The notes under the pieces were generated by a model. It saw only the letters and a program-made list of their open reading frames with translations. It was not told the origin of the DNA and did no database searches. From contig JADKFU010000005.1 in assembly GCA_016717285.1 (NCBI GenBank), positions 163,501-227,500 on the forward strand: DNA of 64,000 nt, written 5' to 3'. Source of the stretch: Chitinophagaceae bacterium. GTDB lineage: Bacteria; Bacteroidota; Bacteroidia; Chitinophagales; UBA10324. Both the position numbers and the translations under genes were made by a program. Below, piece by piece: positions 9,635-18,261 of this stretch; within the stretch, counting starts at the first letter, position 1, and each line of letters opens with the position of its first letter.

Positions 9635-9670
9635 TTTGGCCGAAGAAATTGAAAAGTAATTCTATTTTTG
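9635..9670 (+). promoter_or_regulatory. Promoter of the polysaccharide export operon
   Basis: TATTTTTG at 9663-9670 matches the -7 consensus exactly and lies 25 bp before the ATG. TTTG at 9635-9638 could be the -33, but the 24-bp spacing is longer than usual. Confidence 0.5.
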
Positions 9671-9695
9671 CATCTCGCAGATTAAAAAATGTTCC

Positions 9696-12101
9696 ATGAA
9701 CGTGTTGCTACGGCTATCACTACTGATTGTTCTCTTTGTTCAGTTATCATTCCTGCAAACGACTTTTGCACAGGACACACCACCAAAGAATACGCCATCC
9801 GAGAATGGATATATACAGCAGGGCATTACGGGCAATGCTGCAACATTACAATTACTCGGTATCAGTCCCATTCAGGCAAAAGCTCAAAAGAAAGCTACCA
9901 CCACAACTACTGATCAGTCGGTAGTTCCGGCTGGAACTGGTACTGTTCTTCCTTCCGATGTGGCTCCAAAACCTGTTACAACTCAGGTAGCTGCACCTAT
10001 TGTTGCCGTCACCCCTGATACTATTACAGTCTATCGTGATTCAACTTTACTGCCTGCGTCAGAACTATATGGATACAGCTTTTTTCGCAATAAAACATTA
10101 AACATGTTTGACCGTGCACTTGACGGACAGGCTGGAGGTACCTATATTATTGGAGTGGGCGACCAGGTTGGTATTAATGTGTGGGGCTATTCAAGTTTCA
10201 GTGGTTCTTATACCGTCGATCAGACCGGATCTATCTTTCCTGAAGGAGTTGGTAAAATTTATGTGAAAGGATTAACACTTGATAAGGCAAAAGCACTCAT
10301 ACGCAGTCGTTTTGCTACGTATCTTGATATGCCGAATTCACAGATTGAAGTAACTATTATTTACTCAAGGGTTATTGGTGTAAACATAGTGGGTGAAGTG
10401 TTTAATCCGGGCACGTATTCCATTCCTGCTTTAAATACGGCTTTTAATGCTTTATTGGCTGCCAATGGCCCAACAGATCTGGGATCATTACGCAAGATCT
10501 ACATCAAACGCCAGGCGCAAACCGTTAAAACGCTTGATGTGTATGCTTACCTCTTAAATCCAGGTGCTTCAGACGATTATTTCCTTCAGAACAATGATTA
10601 CATTTTTGTACCGCCTATCGGGAAAACGGTTTCCATTACCGGTGAGGTGAAACGACCCATGAAGTATGAGTTGATAGAAGGAGAAGATCTTACAACGCTT
10701 ATCAATTATGCAGGTGGCTTAACTCCAAAAGCATACACTAAATCGGTACAGGTAAAAAGATATGTAGGCAATCGCCTGAATTTGTTTGATGTTAACATTG
10801 ATAGTCTGACACGGATTAAAGGCAAATATGAATTGTACAGTGGTGATGAAGTTTTCATCAGCACTATTCCAAGTCAGCTCTACCAGTTTGTGAAAGTGAG
10901 CGGAGCAGTAATGCAACCGGGCGAGTTTAATTACACAGAAGGATTACGTATCAGTGACGTTCTGTCGAAAGCGCATGGATTACGCGGAGATGCTTTGAGT
11001 GACCGTGCGTATTTGATTCGCAAGAATGAAGATATGACCTCAGCATATATTCCCTTTAATCCTGCTAATATTATCAGTGATTCAAGATCTATTGACAACC
11101 TGACCTTGAAAAACCTGGATGAAATCTACTTTTACGACAAAACCACCTTCATCGATTCCGTATCGGTATCTATCAATGGTGCAATCCGGTTGCCTGGAAA
11201 ATATCCGTATGCAAAAGGAATGACCTTGAATGATGTGCTCTATACGGCGGGTGGTATTAAATTGGAAGCGGCAAACACTAAAATTGAAATTTCGAGATAT
11301 AGAGGCGATAATGGTAAATCAGCACCACAACAAAAAGTGGTGGCTTCTTTTCCAATCGATTCTTCATTGATGATTGGTACGGATGCACAAACATTTCTCC
11401 TTGAGCCTTATGATATTATTTTTGTTCGTTCGCTGCTTATGGGCGAATCTCCAGGTATGGTGAGTATGACCGGCGAAGTAATTTATCCGGGTGATTATTT
11501 AATGAACGATAAAGAAGAAAAAGTCGTGGATGTAATCAATCGCGCAGGAGGACTTTCTCAATGGGCAAATGTTAATCAGGCTACACTAGTACGGGCTGAA
11601 GATGATCGCGGTATCATATTTATGGAATTGGAAAAAGCCATGAAAGATCCGTCAAGTGAATACAACTTTATTTTACGCCCGGGAGACGTAATCAATATAC
11701 CTACCACAAATGACCTGGTAAGTATTACAGGAATGATTAACTATCCTTATGCCGATACGCTTGGACTTTTGAATGCACCTTATCATGAAGGTCGCCGCGC
11801 AAAATTCTATATCAAGCGTTACGGGCTAGGTTTTGCGAAAGATGCGGAACGTGTACGTACCTATGTGATTCAGCCGGGCGGGACTGTAGAAGATCCTCGC
11901 CGCTGGACGTTCATCCGTAAATATCCGAAAGTTGAAAAGGGAGCTTATATCGTAGTGCCATTCACTCCGCAAGCAGATCCTTCAGCAATACCATTGACGC
12001 CTGCTGAACCGTTTGATGTTAACCAGTTCATCGAGAGTGCGATGATCAAAATAACAGGACTGCTGACATTGTATATTCTTGTAACCAGAATAAATTTCTA
12101 A
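9696..12101 (+). CDS. Outer-membrane polysaccharide export protein with multiple SLBB domains
   Basis: The protein has 801 residues. Residues 1-26 are a signal peptide (ending TTFAQ). A Poly_export domain (about 148-225, GTYIIGVGDQVGINVWGYSS) is followed by about six SLBB-like repeats, each opening with a V-x-I-x-G-x-V-x-x-P-G-x-Y type strand (for example from 229, 311, 400). A hydrophobic helix lies at the C-terminus (KITGLLTLYILVT). This is the Wza-like component that carries capsule or exopolysaccharide across the periplasm and outer membrane. The repeat number is larger than in enteric Wza (about 360-380 residues) but usual for Bacteroidota. It is the first gene of an operon with the chain-length protein 20 bp downstream and a tyrosine phosphatase after it. 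Confidence 0.9.
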   Translation: MNVLLRLSLLIVLFVQLSFLQTTFAQDTPPKNTPSENGYIQQGITGNAATLQLLGISPIQAKAQKKATTTTTDQSVVPAGTGTVLPSDVAPKPVTTQVAAPIVAVTPDTITVYRDSTLLPASELYGYSFFRNKTLNMFDRALDGQAGGTYIIGVGDQVGINVWGYSSFSGSYTVDQTGSIFPEGVGKIYVKGLTLDKAKALIRSRFATYLDMPNSQIEVTIIYSRVIGVNIVGEVFNPGTYSIPALNTAFNALLAANGPTDLGSLRKIYIKRQAQTVKTLDVYAYLLNPGASDDYFLQNNDYIFVPPIGKTVSITGEVKRPMKYELIEGEDLTTLINYAGGLTPKAYTKSVQVKRYVGNRLNLFDVNIDSLTRIKGKYELYSGDEVFISTIPSQLYQFVKVSGAVMQPGEFNYTEGLRISDVLSKAHGLRGDALSDRAYLIRKNEDMTSAYIPFNPANIISDSRSIDNLTLKNLDEIYFYDKTTFIDSVSVSINGAIRLPGKYPYAKGMTLNDVLYTAGGIKLEAANTKIEISRYRGDNGKSAPQQKVVASFPIDSSLMIGTDAQTFLLEPYDIIFVRSLLMGESPGMVSMTGEVIYPGDYLMNDKEEKVVDVINRAGGLSQWANVNQATLVRAEDDRGIIFMELEKAMKDPSSEYNFILRPGDVINIPTTNDLVSITGMINYPYADTLGLLNAPYHEGRRAKFYIKRYGLGFAKDAERVRTYVIQPGGTVEDPRRWTFIRKYPKVEKGAYIVVPFTPQADPSAIPLTPAEPFDVNQFIESAMIKITGLLTLYILVTRINF

Positions 12102-12121
12102 CAGAAAATTTTCTCGCCTTC

Positions 12122-13279
12122 ATGGCTCAGGATAGTTATAAAATACAACCCGCTTACCAGGACGATGAAGAAATTCATTTAGGGCCATTATGGACAGGCA
12201 TCAAGCAATCTTTCTTTTACCTGCTTAGAAAGTGGTATTTGATTTTGATTTGGTTGTTCGTTTTTGGAGGTCTCGGTTTGTTGTATGCATGGTGGTACGG
12301 TACTAAATATATCGCTACCACAAGTTTTGCTATTCAGGGTCAGAGTGCTTCCAGTGGATTGTTGAGTTCATCACTTTCCATTGCTAATTCTTTGGGTTTG
12401 CAGGGTTCAACAGGGAAGGGAGGAGGAGGATTTGACAATAAATTTTTTGCCAGTCTCATTCAATCACGTCGGGTCATTAAAGAATCGCTGTTGCTGGAAG
12501 GGATGATGAATGGGAAAAAAGATCTTATGGCCAATCATTATATAGAACTATATAAATGGCGAACAGGTAGCTTGTTGCACAAGGGATGGAATGCGAGTCC
12601 TATACTTAAAGATTTCAAATTTGTTCCCAAGCCGCTTGAACAAATGAATCGCCTGGAAGACAGTGTGCTTAATCTGATTTATCAGAGCATCATCGACAAT
12701 AATCTTACGATGGAATACGATGAATCGAGTCCTTTTAATACAGCAACTTTCCTTACCAGGAATTTTGATTATTCCATGAACATGATGAAGCTGATGGTTG
12801 ACAAGTCGGCGAAATACTTCATTGAGGATGTTTATGAGTTGAACCGCAAGAACCTTGGTATTGCGGATAGCCGTGTGGATTCTTTGGGTCGTGCACTTAA
12901 GTCGCTCGATTACCGTGTAGCCAATATGCAGGATGTAACCAACAACCTCATCCGTCAGAAAGGGAAAGTTGGAGTAACGGCCGCAACCCGTGACCGTGAT
13001 TTATTGAATCAGCAGTATTCCGCAGCGGTAAACAATGTGGAGTTGGCAAAAGTGACCATTTTAACTACCGCGCCTATTTTACAGGTAGTTGATGATCCAG
13101 TTTTCTCTACTACTGCTTCCTTTGTTTCAAAAGTTACTGCCTTTATTATCGGTGGAATTATAGGAGTTTTCCTTGGATCCATATTTACCCTCGTTGCCCG
13201 CACTGTTTCAGAATCCAACAGGAAGTTTTTGGAAAGACAACAATTGCGTGAACAAAATAACCAGAATACAGCAGCCTGA
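12122..13279 (+). CDS. Wzz/GumC-like polysaccharide chain-length determinant
   Basis: The 385-residue protein has two membrane helices (about 38-58 and 335-362) enclosing a large periplasmic helical region, the topology of the polysaccharide co-polymerase family. It would set chain length and couple Wzy polymerisation to the outer-membrane exporter encoded just upstream. The C-terminal cytoplasmic tail is only about 25 residues, so there is no fused BY-type tyrosine kinase and no Walker motif. A separate kinase is not found in the window although a cognate-type phosphatase gene follows 11 bp downstream. Confidence 0.88.
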   Translation: MAQDSYKIQPAYQDDEEIHLGPLWTGIKQSFFYLLRKWYLILIWLFVFGGLGLLYAWWYGTKYIATTSFAIQGQSASSGLLSSSLSIANSLGLQGSTGKGGGGFDNKFFASLIQSRRVIKESLLLEGMMNGKKDLMANHYIELYKWRTGSLLHKGWNASPILKDFKFVPKPLEQMNRLEDSVLNLIYQSIIDNNLTMEYDESSPFNTATFLTRNFDYSMNMMKLMVDKSAKYFIEDVYELNRKNLGIADSRVDSLGRALKSLDYRVANMQDVTNNLIRQKGKVGVTAATRDRDLLNQQYSAAVNNVELAKVTILTTAPILQVVDDPVFSTTASFVSKVTAFIIGGIIGVFLGSIFTLVARTVSESNRKFLERQQLREQNNQNTAA

Positions 13280-13290
13280 TCCATTCTGCC

Positions 13291-14031
13291 GTGTGGAATT
13301 TCTTAACAGGAAATAAAAATAAACAGCCAGCTGTTGTTCAACCACTAACCGTTGATCTGCATTCTCATTTAATTCCTGGAATTGACGATGGCGCACAAAC
13401 AGAAGCGGAATGTTTGCTGCTGCTCCGCGGAATGGCTGATCTTGGGTATAGCAAATGTATCACTACTCCCCATTGCTATCCTGGTTTTTATAACAACACA
13501 CCTGCTTCCATTGCTTCAGGACTTGCGCGTTTAAAAGCTATCTGCGTCGAGCAGACTATTTCATTGCAGGTAGAAGCAGCTGCAGAATATTTCTTTGATA
13601 ACACTTTTTTTGAAATAGTGGAGAAAAATGAATTGCTATGTTTCGGTAAGCAATATGTGTTGTTTGAGTTACCTTCAAACAGCCGTCCGGCCATGATTGA
13701 GGAAATAGTTTTTAAAATGAATCTGAATGGCTACCAACCGGTGCTGGCACATCCTGAAAGGTATCCTTACTTTCATGATAAGAAAATGTATGAGTATCAA
13801 AAACTCAAAGACCACGGGGTGTTGTTTCAGCTTAACCTGATGTCACTCACCGGTTATTACAATCCTGGCATCCGTGCTGTTGCCAGAGATTTAATACGTC
13901 ATGAAATGGTTGATTTTGCCGGTACGGATATTCATAAAGAAAAACATCTGCCTGTATTGCACTCAGTACAGCAGGACCATTACTATTTGCAGTTGCTTTC
14001 ATCAGGGAAGTTGCTCAATAACACTTTATAG
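13291..14031 (+). CDS. PHP-type protein tyrosine phosphatase (CpsB/CapC/YwqE family)
   Basis: The 246-residue PHP-fold hydrolase carries metal-ligand motifs DLHSHLIPGIDDG (22-34; His24, His26), TTPHCYP (about 59-65), LAHPERY and DFAGTDIH. These belong to the manganese-dependent phosphatases that dephosphorylate the BY-kinase controlling capsule assembly. The start is the GTG at 13291, 11 bp after the chain-length gene; no ATG fits before the first metal motif. It closes the export operon. Its partner kinase would have to lie elsewhere in the genome. Confidence 0.85.
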   Translation: MWNFLTGNKNKQPAVVQPLTVDLHSHLIPGIDDGAQTEAECLLLLRGMADLGYSKCITTPHCYPGFYNNTPASIASGLARLKAICVEQTISLQVEAAAEYFFDNTFFEIVEKNELLCFGKQYVLFELPSNSRPAMIEEIVFKMNLNGYQPVLAHPERYPYFHDKKMYEYQKLKDHGVLFQLNLMSLTGYYNPGIRAVARDLIRHEMVDFAGTDIHKEKHLPVLHSVQQDHYYLQLLSSGKLLNNTL

Positions 14032-14262
14032 CCTCAGTTGGATTTTTCAGTTTGACTTACTGATGATCGTTTTCCCAATTTCCATTAATTTTTGTTCTGT
14101 GGAGAGAGAGGCATATGACAAATTTCTGTTCTTTTCGTGCGCCGGGCAATCAATAAAGTAAATACCTGACACAGAATCACGGAAATGCACGGCGCATTAT
14201 AACCTAAATGGATTTTGTATTGCATGGAAGAAAATCTCATTCCGTCGCCACAAATTCTTTGT

Positions 14263-14270
14263 TACATTTG
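14263..14270 (+). promoter_or_regulatory. -7 element for the cysQ-like gene
   Basis: TACATTTG matches the -7 consensus exactly, 28 bp before the ATG at 14299. It supports that start over upstream in-frame ATGs at 14215 and 14224. No clear -33 is seen. Confidence 0.45.
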
Positions 14271-14298
14271 CCGCGCAAAAAAATCCAAACCCTATCCG

Positions 14299-15075
14299 AT
14301 GAACGACATTGATATTCATAAAATAATAGACATCGCTCACAAAGCAGGAAACGAAATCATGGTAATTTATGCCCAGGATTTTACTGTAGAGCTTAAAGGA
14401 GATAATTCTCCGCTTACCATGGCTGACCAAAAAGCGAACGGCATTATCGTAAGCGCATTAAAATCTTTATATCCTGAAATCCCTATCATCTCGGAAGAAA
14501 CCAAGGTGATGGCCTATGATGAACGGAAGCACTGGACTGAGTACTGGCTGGTAGATCCTTTAGATGGCACCAAAGAATTTATCAAGAAGAATGGAGAGTT
14601 TACCGTGAACATTGCTTTGATGAGTAATGGCGAACCTATTCTCGGTGTAGTGTATGCACCGGCAAAAAACCAATTGTGGTATGGTGTAAAAGGCAAAGGC
14701 AGTTTTAAAATCAATGAAGACGGTTCAGAAAGTAATTTGCAAAAAGGCGCCAACTGGCGCGACCTGCAAAAAGTAAATGTGGTGGGAAGCCGTTCACACA
14801 TGAGTGATGAAACATTGCAGTTTGTTGAGGAGTTGAAGCAACAAGGCAAGGAAGTGGAGTTTGTATCATCAGGAAGCTCTTTGAAATTTTGCCTGGTGGC
14901 CGAGGGCAAAGCCGATGTATATCCTCGTTTCGGTCCAACGATGGAATGGGACACTGCTGCCGGTCATGCGGTAGTGGCTATTGCCGGCGGAAAAGTGCTG
15001 AACTGGGAAACGAAGCAACCCTTACAATACAACAAAGAGAATTTACTCAATCCGTTTTTTATTGTAGAGTTCTGA
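14299..15075 (+). CDS. cysQ: 3'(2'),5'-bisphosphate nucleotidase (CysQ-like)
   Basis: The 258-residue inositol-monophosphatase-fold enzyme has the acidic metal site EE (66-67), VDPLDGTKEF (85-94) and the C-terminal EWDTAAGHAV. These identify the CysQ branch, which hydrolyses 3'-phosphoadenosine 5'-phosphate (PAP) to AMP in the cytoplasm. PAP is the product of PAPS-dependent sulfotransferases and inhibits them. Six such enzymes lie 3-13 kb downstream, so its place here fits the job. The start at 14299 is chosen because of the -7 element at 14263 and because it begins at the family's usual N-terminus. An inositol-phosphatase activity cannot be excluded. Confidence 0.85.
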   Translation: MNDIDIHKIIDIAHKAGNEIMVIYAQDFTVELKGDNSPLTMADQKANGIIVSALKSLYPEIPIISEETKVMAYDERKHWTEYWLVDPLDGTKEFIKKNGEFTVNIALMSNGEPILGVVYAPAKNQLWYGVKGKGSFKINEDGSESNLQKGANWRDLQKVNVVGSRSHMSDETLQFVEELKQQGKEVEFVSSGSSLKFCLVAEGKADVYPRFGPTMEWDTAAGHAVVAIAGGKVLNWETKQPLQYNKENLLNPFFIVEF

Positions 15076-15217
15076 TTATTGTTTTTGTTTTTTGCCAACA
15101 GTCTATTCTTTAATGTTGCGAATTTTGTAGTTGGTAACCCTATTTGTTTTGTGCACTCACATGCTAACTTGCCTGGTAAATGTTCGTGTAATTTCACTCT
15201 CAAAAAAATAGGGACAC

Positions 15218-15433
15218 ATGAACACAATTTTGATTGAGCCTAAGAACAAAAAAGAAGAAAAACTTTTGAGTGAGTTATTTCAAAAGTTGGGCATCCGTTT
15301 AAACCGGCGGAAGGAAAAATATTATCGGTCCAAAGCGCGCTCAACACTCCTTTACTCCTTCTTTTTATCCAATCCAGTTCCATCACTCCTTTTCCCTTCC
15401 CAAGATAATTTTTACATTTGCGCGGCTTTTTAA
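15218..15433 (+). pseudogene. Possible remnant of a small antitoxin-like gene
   Basis: A 71-codon frame starts MNTILIEPKNKKEEKLLSEL. Only the first 25-30 residues look protein-like and recall small Bacteroidota antitoxin-type proteins. The tail translates the promoter region of the next gene, including a TACATTTG element. Either a decayed gene or a chance frame. Confidence 0.25.
15413..15420 (+). promoter_or_regulatory. -7 element for the acyltransferase gene
   Basis: TACATTTG matches the -7 consensus exactly, 55 bp upstream of the ATG at 15476. No clear -33 TTTG. Confidence 0.4.
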
Positions 15434-15475
15434 AACGCAGCAAACAGAAAACAGCACTCCGGCGCAAGGGAACAT

Positions 15476-16918
15476 ATGGTATTTAACTCGTTCAGTTTTT
15501 TATTGTTTTTCCCGCTAGTAACCCTCATCTATTTTTTGCTTCCGCATAAATACAGGTGGTTCCACCTCCTGATGAGCAGTTGCGTGTTTTACATGTTTTT
15601 TATTCCCATCTATATCCTGATTCTGCTTTTTACAATTGTAATTGATTATTTCGCAGGAATTTGGATCGACCAGGCTAAGGGAAAACGCAGAAAAGCTTAC
15701 CTGCTCATGAGTATTATTGCCAACGTTGGTGTGCTGGCTGTCTTTAAGTACTACAATTTTTTTCTGGGAAATCTCAACTGGCTTACCGATTTGTTTGGTG
15801 TTCAGCTCGATATTCCATACCTGAATATTATTCTCCCGATAGGTCTTTCATTTCACACCTTTCAGGCGATGAGCTACACGATTGAAGTTTATCGTGGCAA
15901 CTTTAAACCGGTTCGCGACTTTGGCATCTACTCGCTTTATGTCATGTTTTATCCGCAACTGGTAGCAGGCCCGATTGAACGACCGCAGAACCTGATTCAC
16001 CAGTTTTATGAGAAACATGAGTTTGACTACGACCGCGTGGTGTCCGGATTGAAACTGATGCTGTGGGGTTTATTTAAAAAAGTAGTGGTTGCCGATCGTT
16101 TAGGAGCTTATGTAGCCAATGTCTTTAATTTCCCACACCAGCACGATGGCGAACCGCTTACTTTTTGGGTGGCTGCATGGTTTTTCGCTATACAACTTTA
16201 CTGCGATTTTGGAGGCTACAGCGATATGGCCATCGGTTCGGCCCGTGTGATGGGATTCACTTTAATGACCAATTTCAGACGTCCTTATTTAGGACAATCA
16301 GTTGGTGAAGTATGGCAGCGATGGCACATCTCACTTACTACCTGGTTTGGTGATTATGTTTTTAAACCGTTGGGAGGGTATAGGAAAGGAAAATGGAGAG
16401 GAATTTTTAACCTCGGAGTATTAATGTTTTTAGCCGGACTGTGGCATGGTGCCAATTGGACATATGTGTTGTGTTTCCTGGTATTCTTCATCTTCCTTGC
16501 TTCAAGACTCGTGATTAAAAAGCAGATCACCGCATTCGACAACCTGGTGTATGGTATTCATCCATTGTTTGGAAGAGTCGTTGGCACTATCATGGCCTTT
16601 CATTGCGGCATCTTCTCTTACATCTTTTTCCGTTCGCCAACTGTGAGTGATGCCTTGTATTATTACGGACAAATGTTTAGTTTCAAAAGCACAAAATTTT
16701 ACAACGGTGATGCTTCCACCTTGTGGTATGGAATGTTTGGAATTGTTTGTCTTTTCCTGGTGGAAATTTACCAGGAAGACTGGACGAAGGATAAGAATGC
16801 CATCTTTCCGGAACCAAAGAACAGAACACTTAAATACCTTTTTTTCGCAGGAGTCATTTCACTCATTTTGTTAATCGGAGTTTTCGATGCCAGCCAGTTC
16901 ATCTACTTCCAATTCTAA
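15476..16918 (+). CDS. MBOAT-family membrane O-acyltransferase (AlgI-like)
   Basis: The 480-residue polytopic membrane protein carries the MBOAT hallmarks: QRWHISLTTWFGDYVFKPLG (281-300) and AGLWHGANWTYVL (320-332), with the invariant histidine at 324. AlgI-type proteins pass acetyl groups across the inner membrane to O-acylate exopolysaccharides such as alginate. An SGNH-type partner begins 4 bp after the stop, which is the usual two-gene arrangement. Within a Wzx/Wzy polysaccharide locus it most likely acetylates that polymer. The acyl group and acceptor cannot be read from the sequence. Confidence 0.9.
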   Translation: MVFNSFSFLLFFPLVTLIYFLLPHKYRWFHLLMSSCVFYMFFIPIYILILLFTIVIDYFAGIWIDQAKGKRRKAYLLMSIIANVGVLAVFKYYNFFLGNLNWLTDLFGVQLDIPYLNIILPIGLSFHTFQAMSYTIEVYRGNFKPVRDFGIYSLYVMFYPQLVAGPIERPQNLIHQFYEKHEFDYDRVVSGLKLMLWGLFKKVVVADRLGAYVANVFNFPHQHDGEPLTFWVAAWFFAIQLYCDFGGYSDMAIGSARVMGFTLMTNFRRPYLGQSVGEVWQRWHISLTTWFGDYVFKPLGGYRKGKWRGIFNLGVLMFLAGLWHGANWTYVLCFLVFFIFLASRLVIKKQITAFDNLVYGIHPLFGRVVGTIMAFHCGIFSYIFFRSPTVSDALYYYGQMFSFKSTKFYNGDASTLWYGMFGIVCLFLVEIYQEDWTKDKNAIFPEPKNRTLKYLFFAGVISLILLIGVFDASQFIYFQF

Positions 16919-16922
16919 CCCA

Positions 16923-17975
16923 ATGAAGATTTCTTCAAACAGGTTATGGATTTTCTTCCGCAACGGATTGCTGTTGTTGCTGGCCATCATTGCATTCGAT
17001 CAATTGTTTGGAGCGGTATTACACCGGATGTATTTTTCGCAAAAAAACGGACCTGCTGCAGAAACCACCTTCACCTTCACTAAAATGAATCAGGATGTCA
17101 TCATCCTCGGTTCTTCGCGCGGCAGAAGAAACTATAATCCTCAATACATTGCAGATTCTTTGGGAATTTCCTGCTATAATGCGGGTCATGATGGTCAAAC
17201 TATCTTTTACGAACAGGCAATTGTTAGAATGGCACTCAGTCGCTATGCTCCTAAACTGGTGATTCTTGATTTGAATCCTGAAGAAATGTATTACAAGGAT
17301 GTACATTATGACCGGCTGAATGTACTTGCACCCTATTACCAGGATTATCCGGAGGTGCGCGATATTTATTTACTTAAGGGAATTCGCGATCGAAAACAGG
17401 CAGGCAAAATTCTCGTGGGACCTTCCGAATCTGTTGCTTCAGCTTTTTGGATGACGCACGGCGCAATGGAAGAATATGTGATACCAGTAAACGCGGAACG
17501 TTTTAAAATGCTATCAATGATATACCGCTATAATTCTTCCTTACTTGATATTCTTACGGGTATTTTTAAGAACAGGAAATCAGATGCCGGTTTTAAACCA
17601 TTGAAAGGAGTGATTTCAAAACAAAAGGCAGATGAGCTGATCAAAGAGAATGCAAAACTCAGGAACGAAAAAGGTAAAATGGTAGATCCGGAAAAAGTAA
17701 AGGGTTTAGAAGAAATATTCACCACGCTTGCAGCCAAAGGGACGAAGGTATATGTGAGCATGTCGCCTGCTTTAGCACCGTTTGCGATGGAACCTTCTTA
17801 TCAGGCTATTCAGGAAGTGTGTAGTAAATACAACATTCCTTTTAAAGATTACAGCCAGGATCTGCAATACAATAAGCTTGATTACTTCTTTGACAATCAC
17901 ATGAATAAAGACGGCGCGAATTTGTTTTCACAAAATCTTGCCGGCGATCTCAGGAAACTCATTTCAAATCAATAA
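16923..17975 (+). CDS. SGNH/GDSL-like acyltransferase partner of the MBOAT protein
   Basis: The start is the ATG at 16923; an in-frame ATG at 16887 would overlap the upstream gene and precede the membrane helix with a non-conserved leader. The protein has 350 residues: one N-terminal membrane anchor (about 10-30) and an extracytoplasmic SGNH-like domain. VIILGSSRGRRNYNP provides the serine block I motif, CYNAGHDGQ the Gly block, and FFDNHMNKDGANLF the C-terminal Asp/His region. Such anchored hydrolases accept the acyl group from an MBOAT protein and transfer it to the glycan (DltD/AlgJ-like role). Four-base spacing implies translational coupling. Catalytic residues are assigned by motif only. 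Confidence 0.75.
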   Translation: MKISSNRLWIFFRNGLLLLLAIIAFDQLFGAVLHRMYFSQKNGPAAETTFTFTKMNQDVIILGSSRGRRNYNPQYIADSLGISCYNAGHDGQTIFYEQAIVRMALSRYAPKLVILDLNPEEMYYKDVHYDRLNVLAPYYQDYPEVRDIYLLKGIRDRKQAGKILVGPSESVASAFWMTHGAMEEYVIPVNAERFKMLSMIYRYNSSLLDILTGIFKNRKSDAGFKPLKGVISKQKADELIKENAKLRNEKGKMVDPEKVKGLEEIFTTLAAKGTKVYVSMSPALAPFAMEPSYQAIQEVCSKYNIPFKDYSQDLQYNKLDYFFDNHMNKDGANLFSQNLAGDLRKLISNQ

Positions 17976-18020
17976 GAATTGTTTTGAAACCAATCAATAT
18001 AATTGTTACATCGCTTACCC

Positions 18021-18075
18021 TTCGGCTGCGCTCAGGGTGCGCTTCTGGCAAAGCCGAACCCTGAGCGCAGCCGAA
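18021..18075. repeat. Palindromic intergenic (REP-like) element
   Basis: Perfect 18-bp inverted arms (18021-18038 and 18058-18075) enclose a 19-nt loop. The core GGCTGCGCTCAGGG is far more GC-rich than its surroundings and resembles the CCTGAGCG...CGAAGG palindromes dispersed in many bacterial genomes. It may also act as a terminator for the SGNH gene. Confidence 0.7.
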
Positions 18076-18261
18076 TGGTGTTCCAAAGAGCATTTGTAAA
18101 AAAATTAATTGATTAATCATGGGAGATTCTAAGAGAAGTATTAATAATATTTTTACATCTAAACAGGATAAAAACAGTCACCACAATTCATCATCAGCTG
18201 TAAGTGCCATTTGAATCTAAATCGAACGGTGAATAAGGTTGTGTTTCTAATTTAATTGAAA

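Larger units (their letters stand above)
9196..9695. other. Intergenic region upstream of the export operon
   Basis: 500 bp without a convincing gene. It contains a weak terminator at 9318-9338 and the promoter of the SLBB export gene at its right end. Confidence 0.5.
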
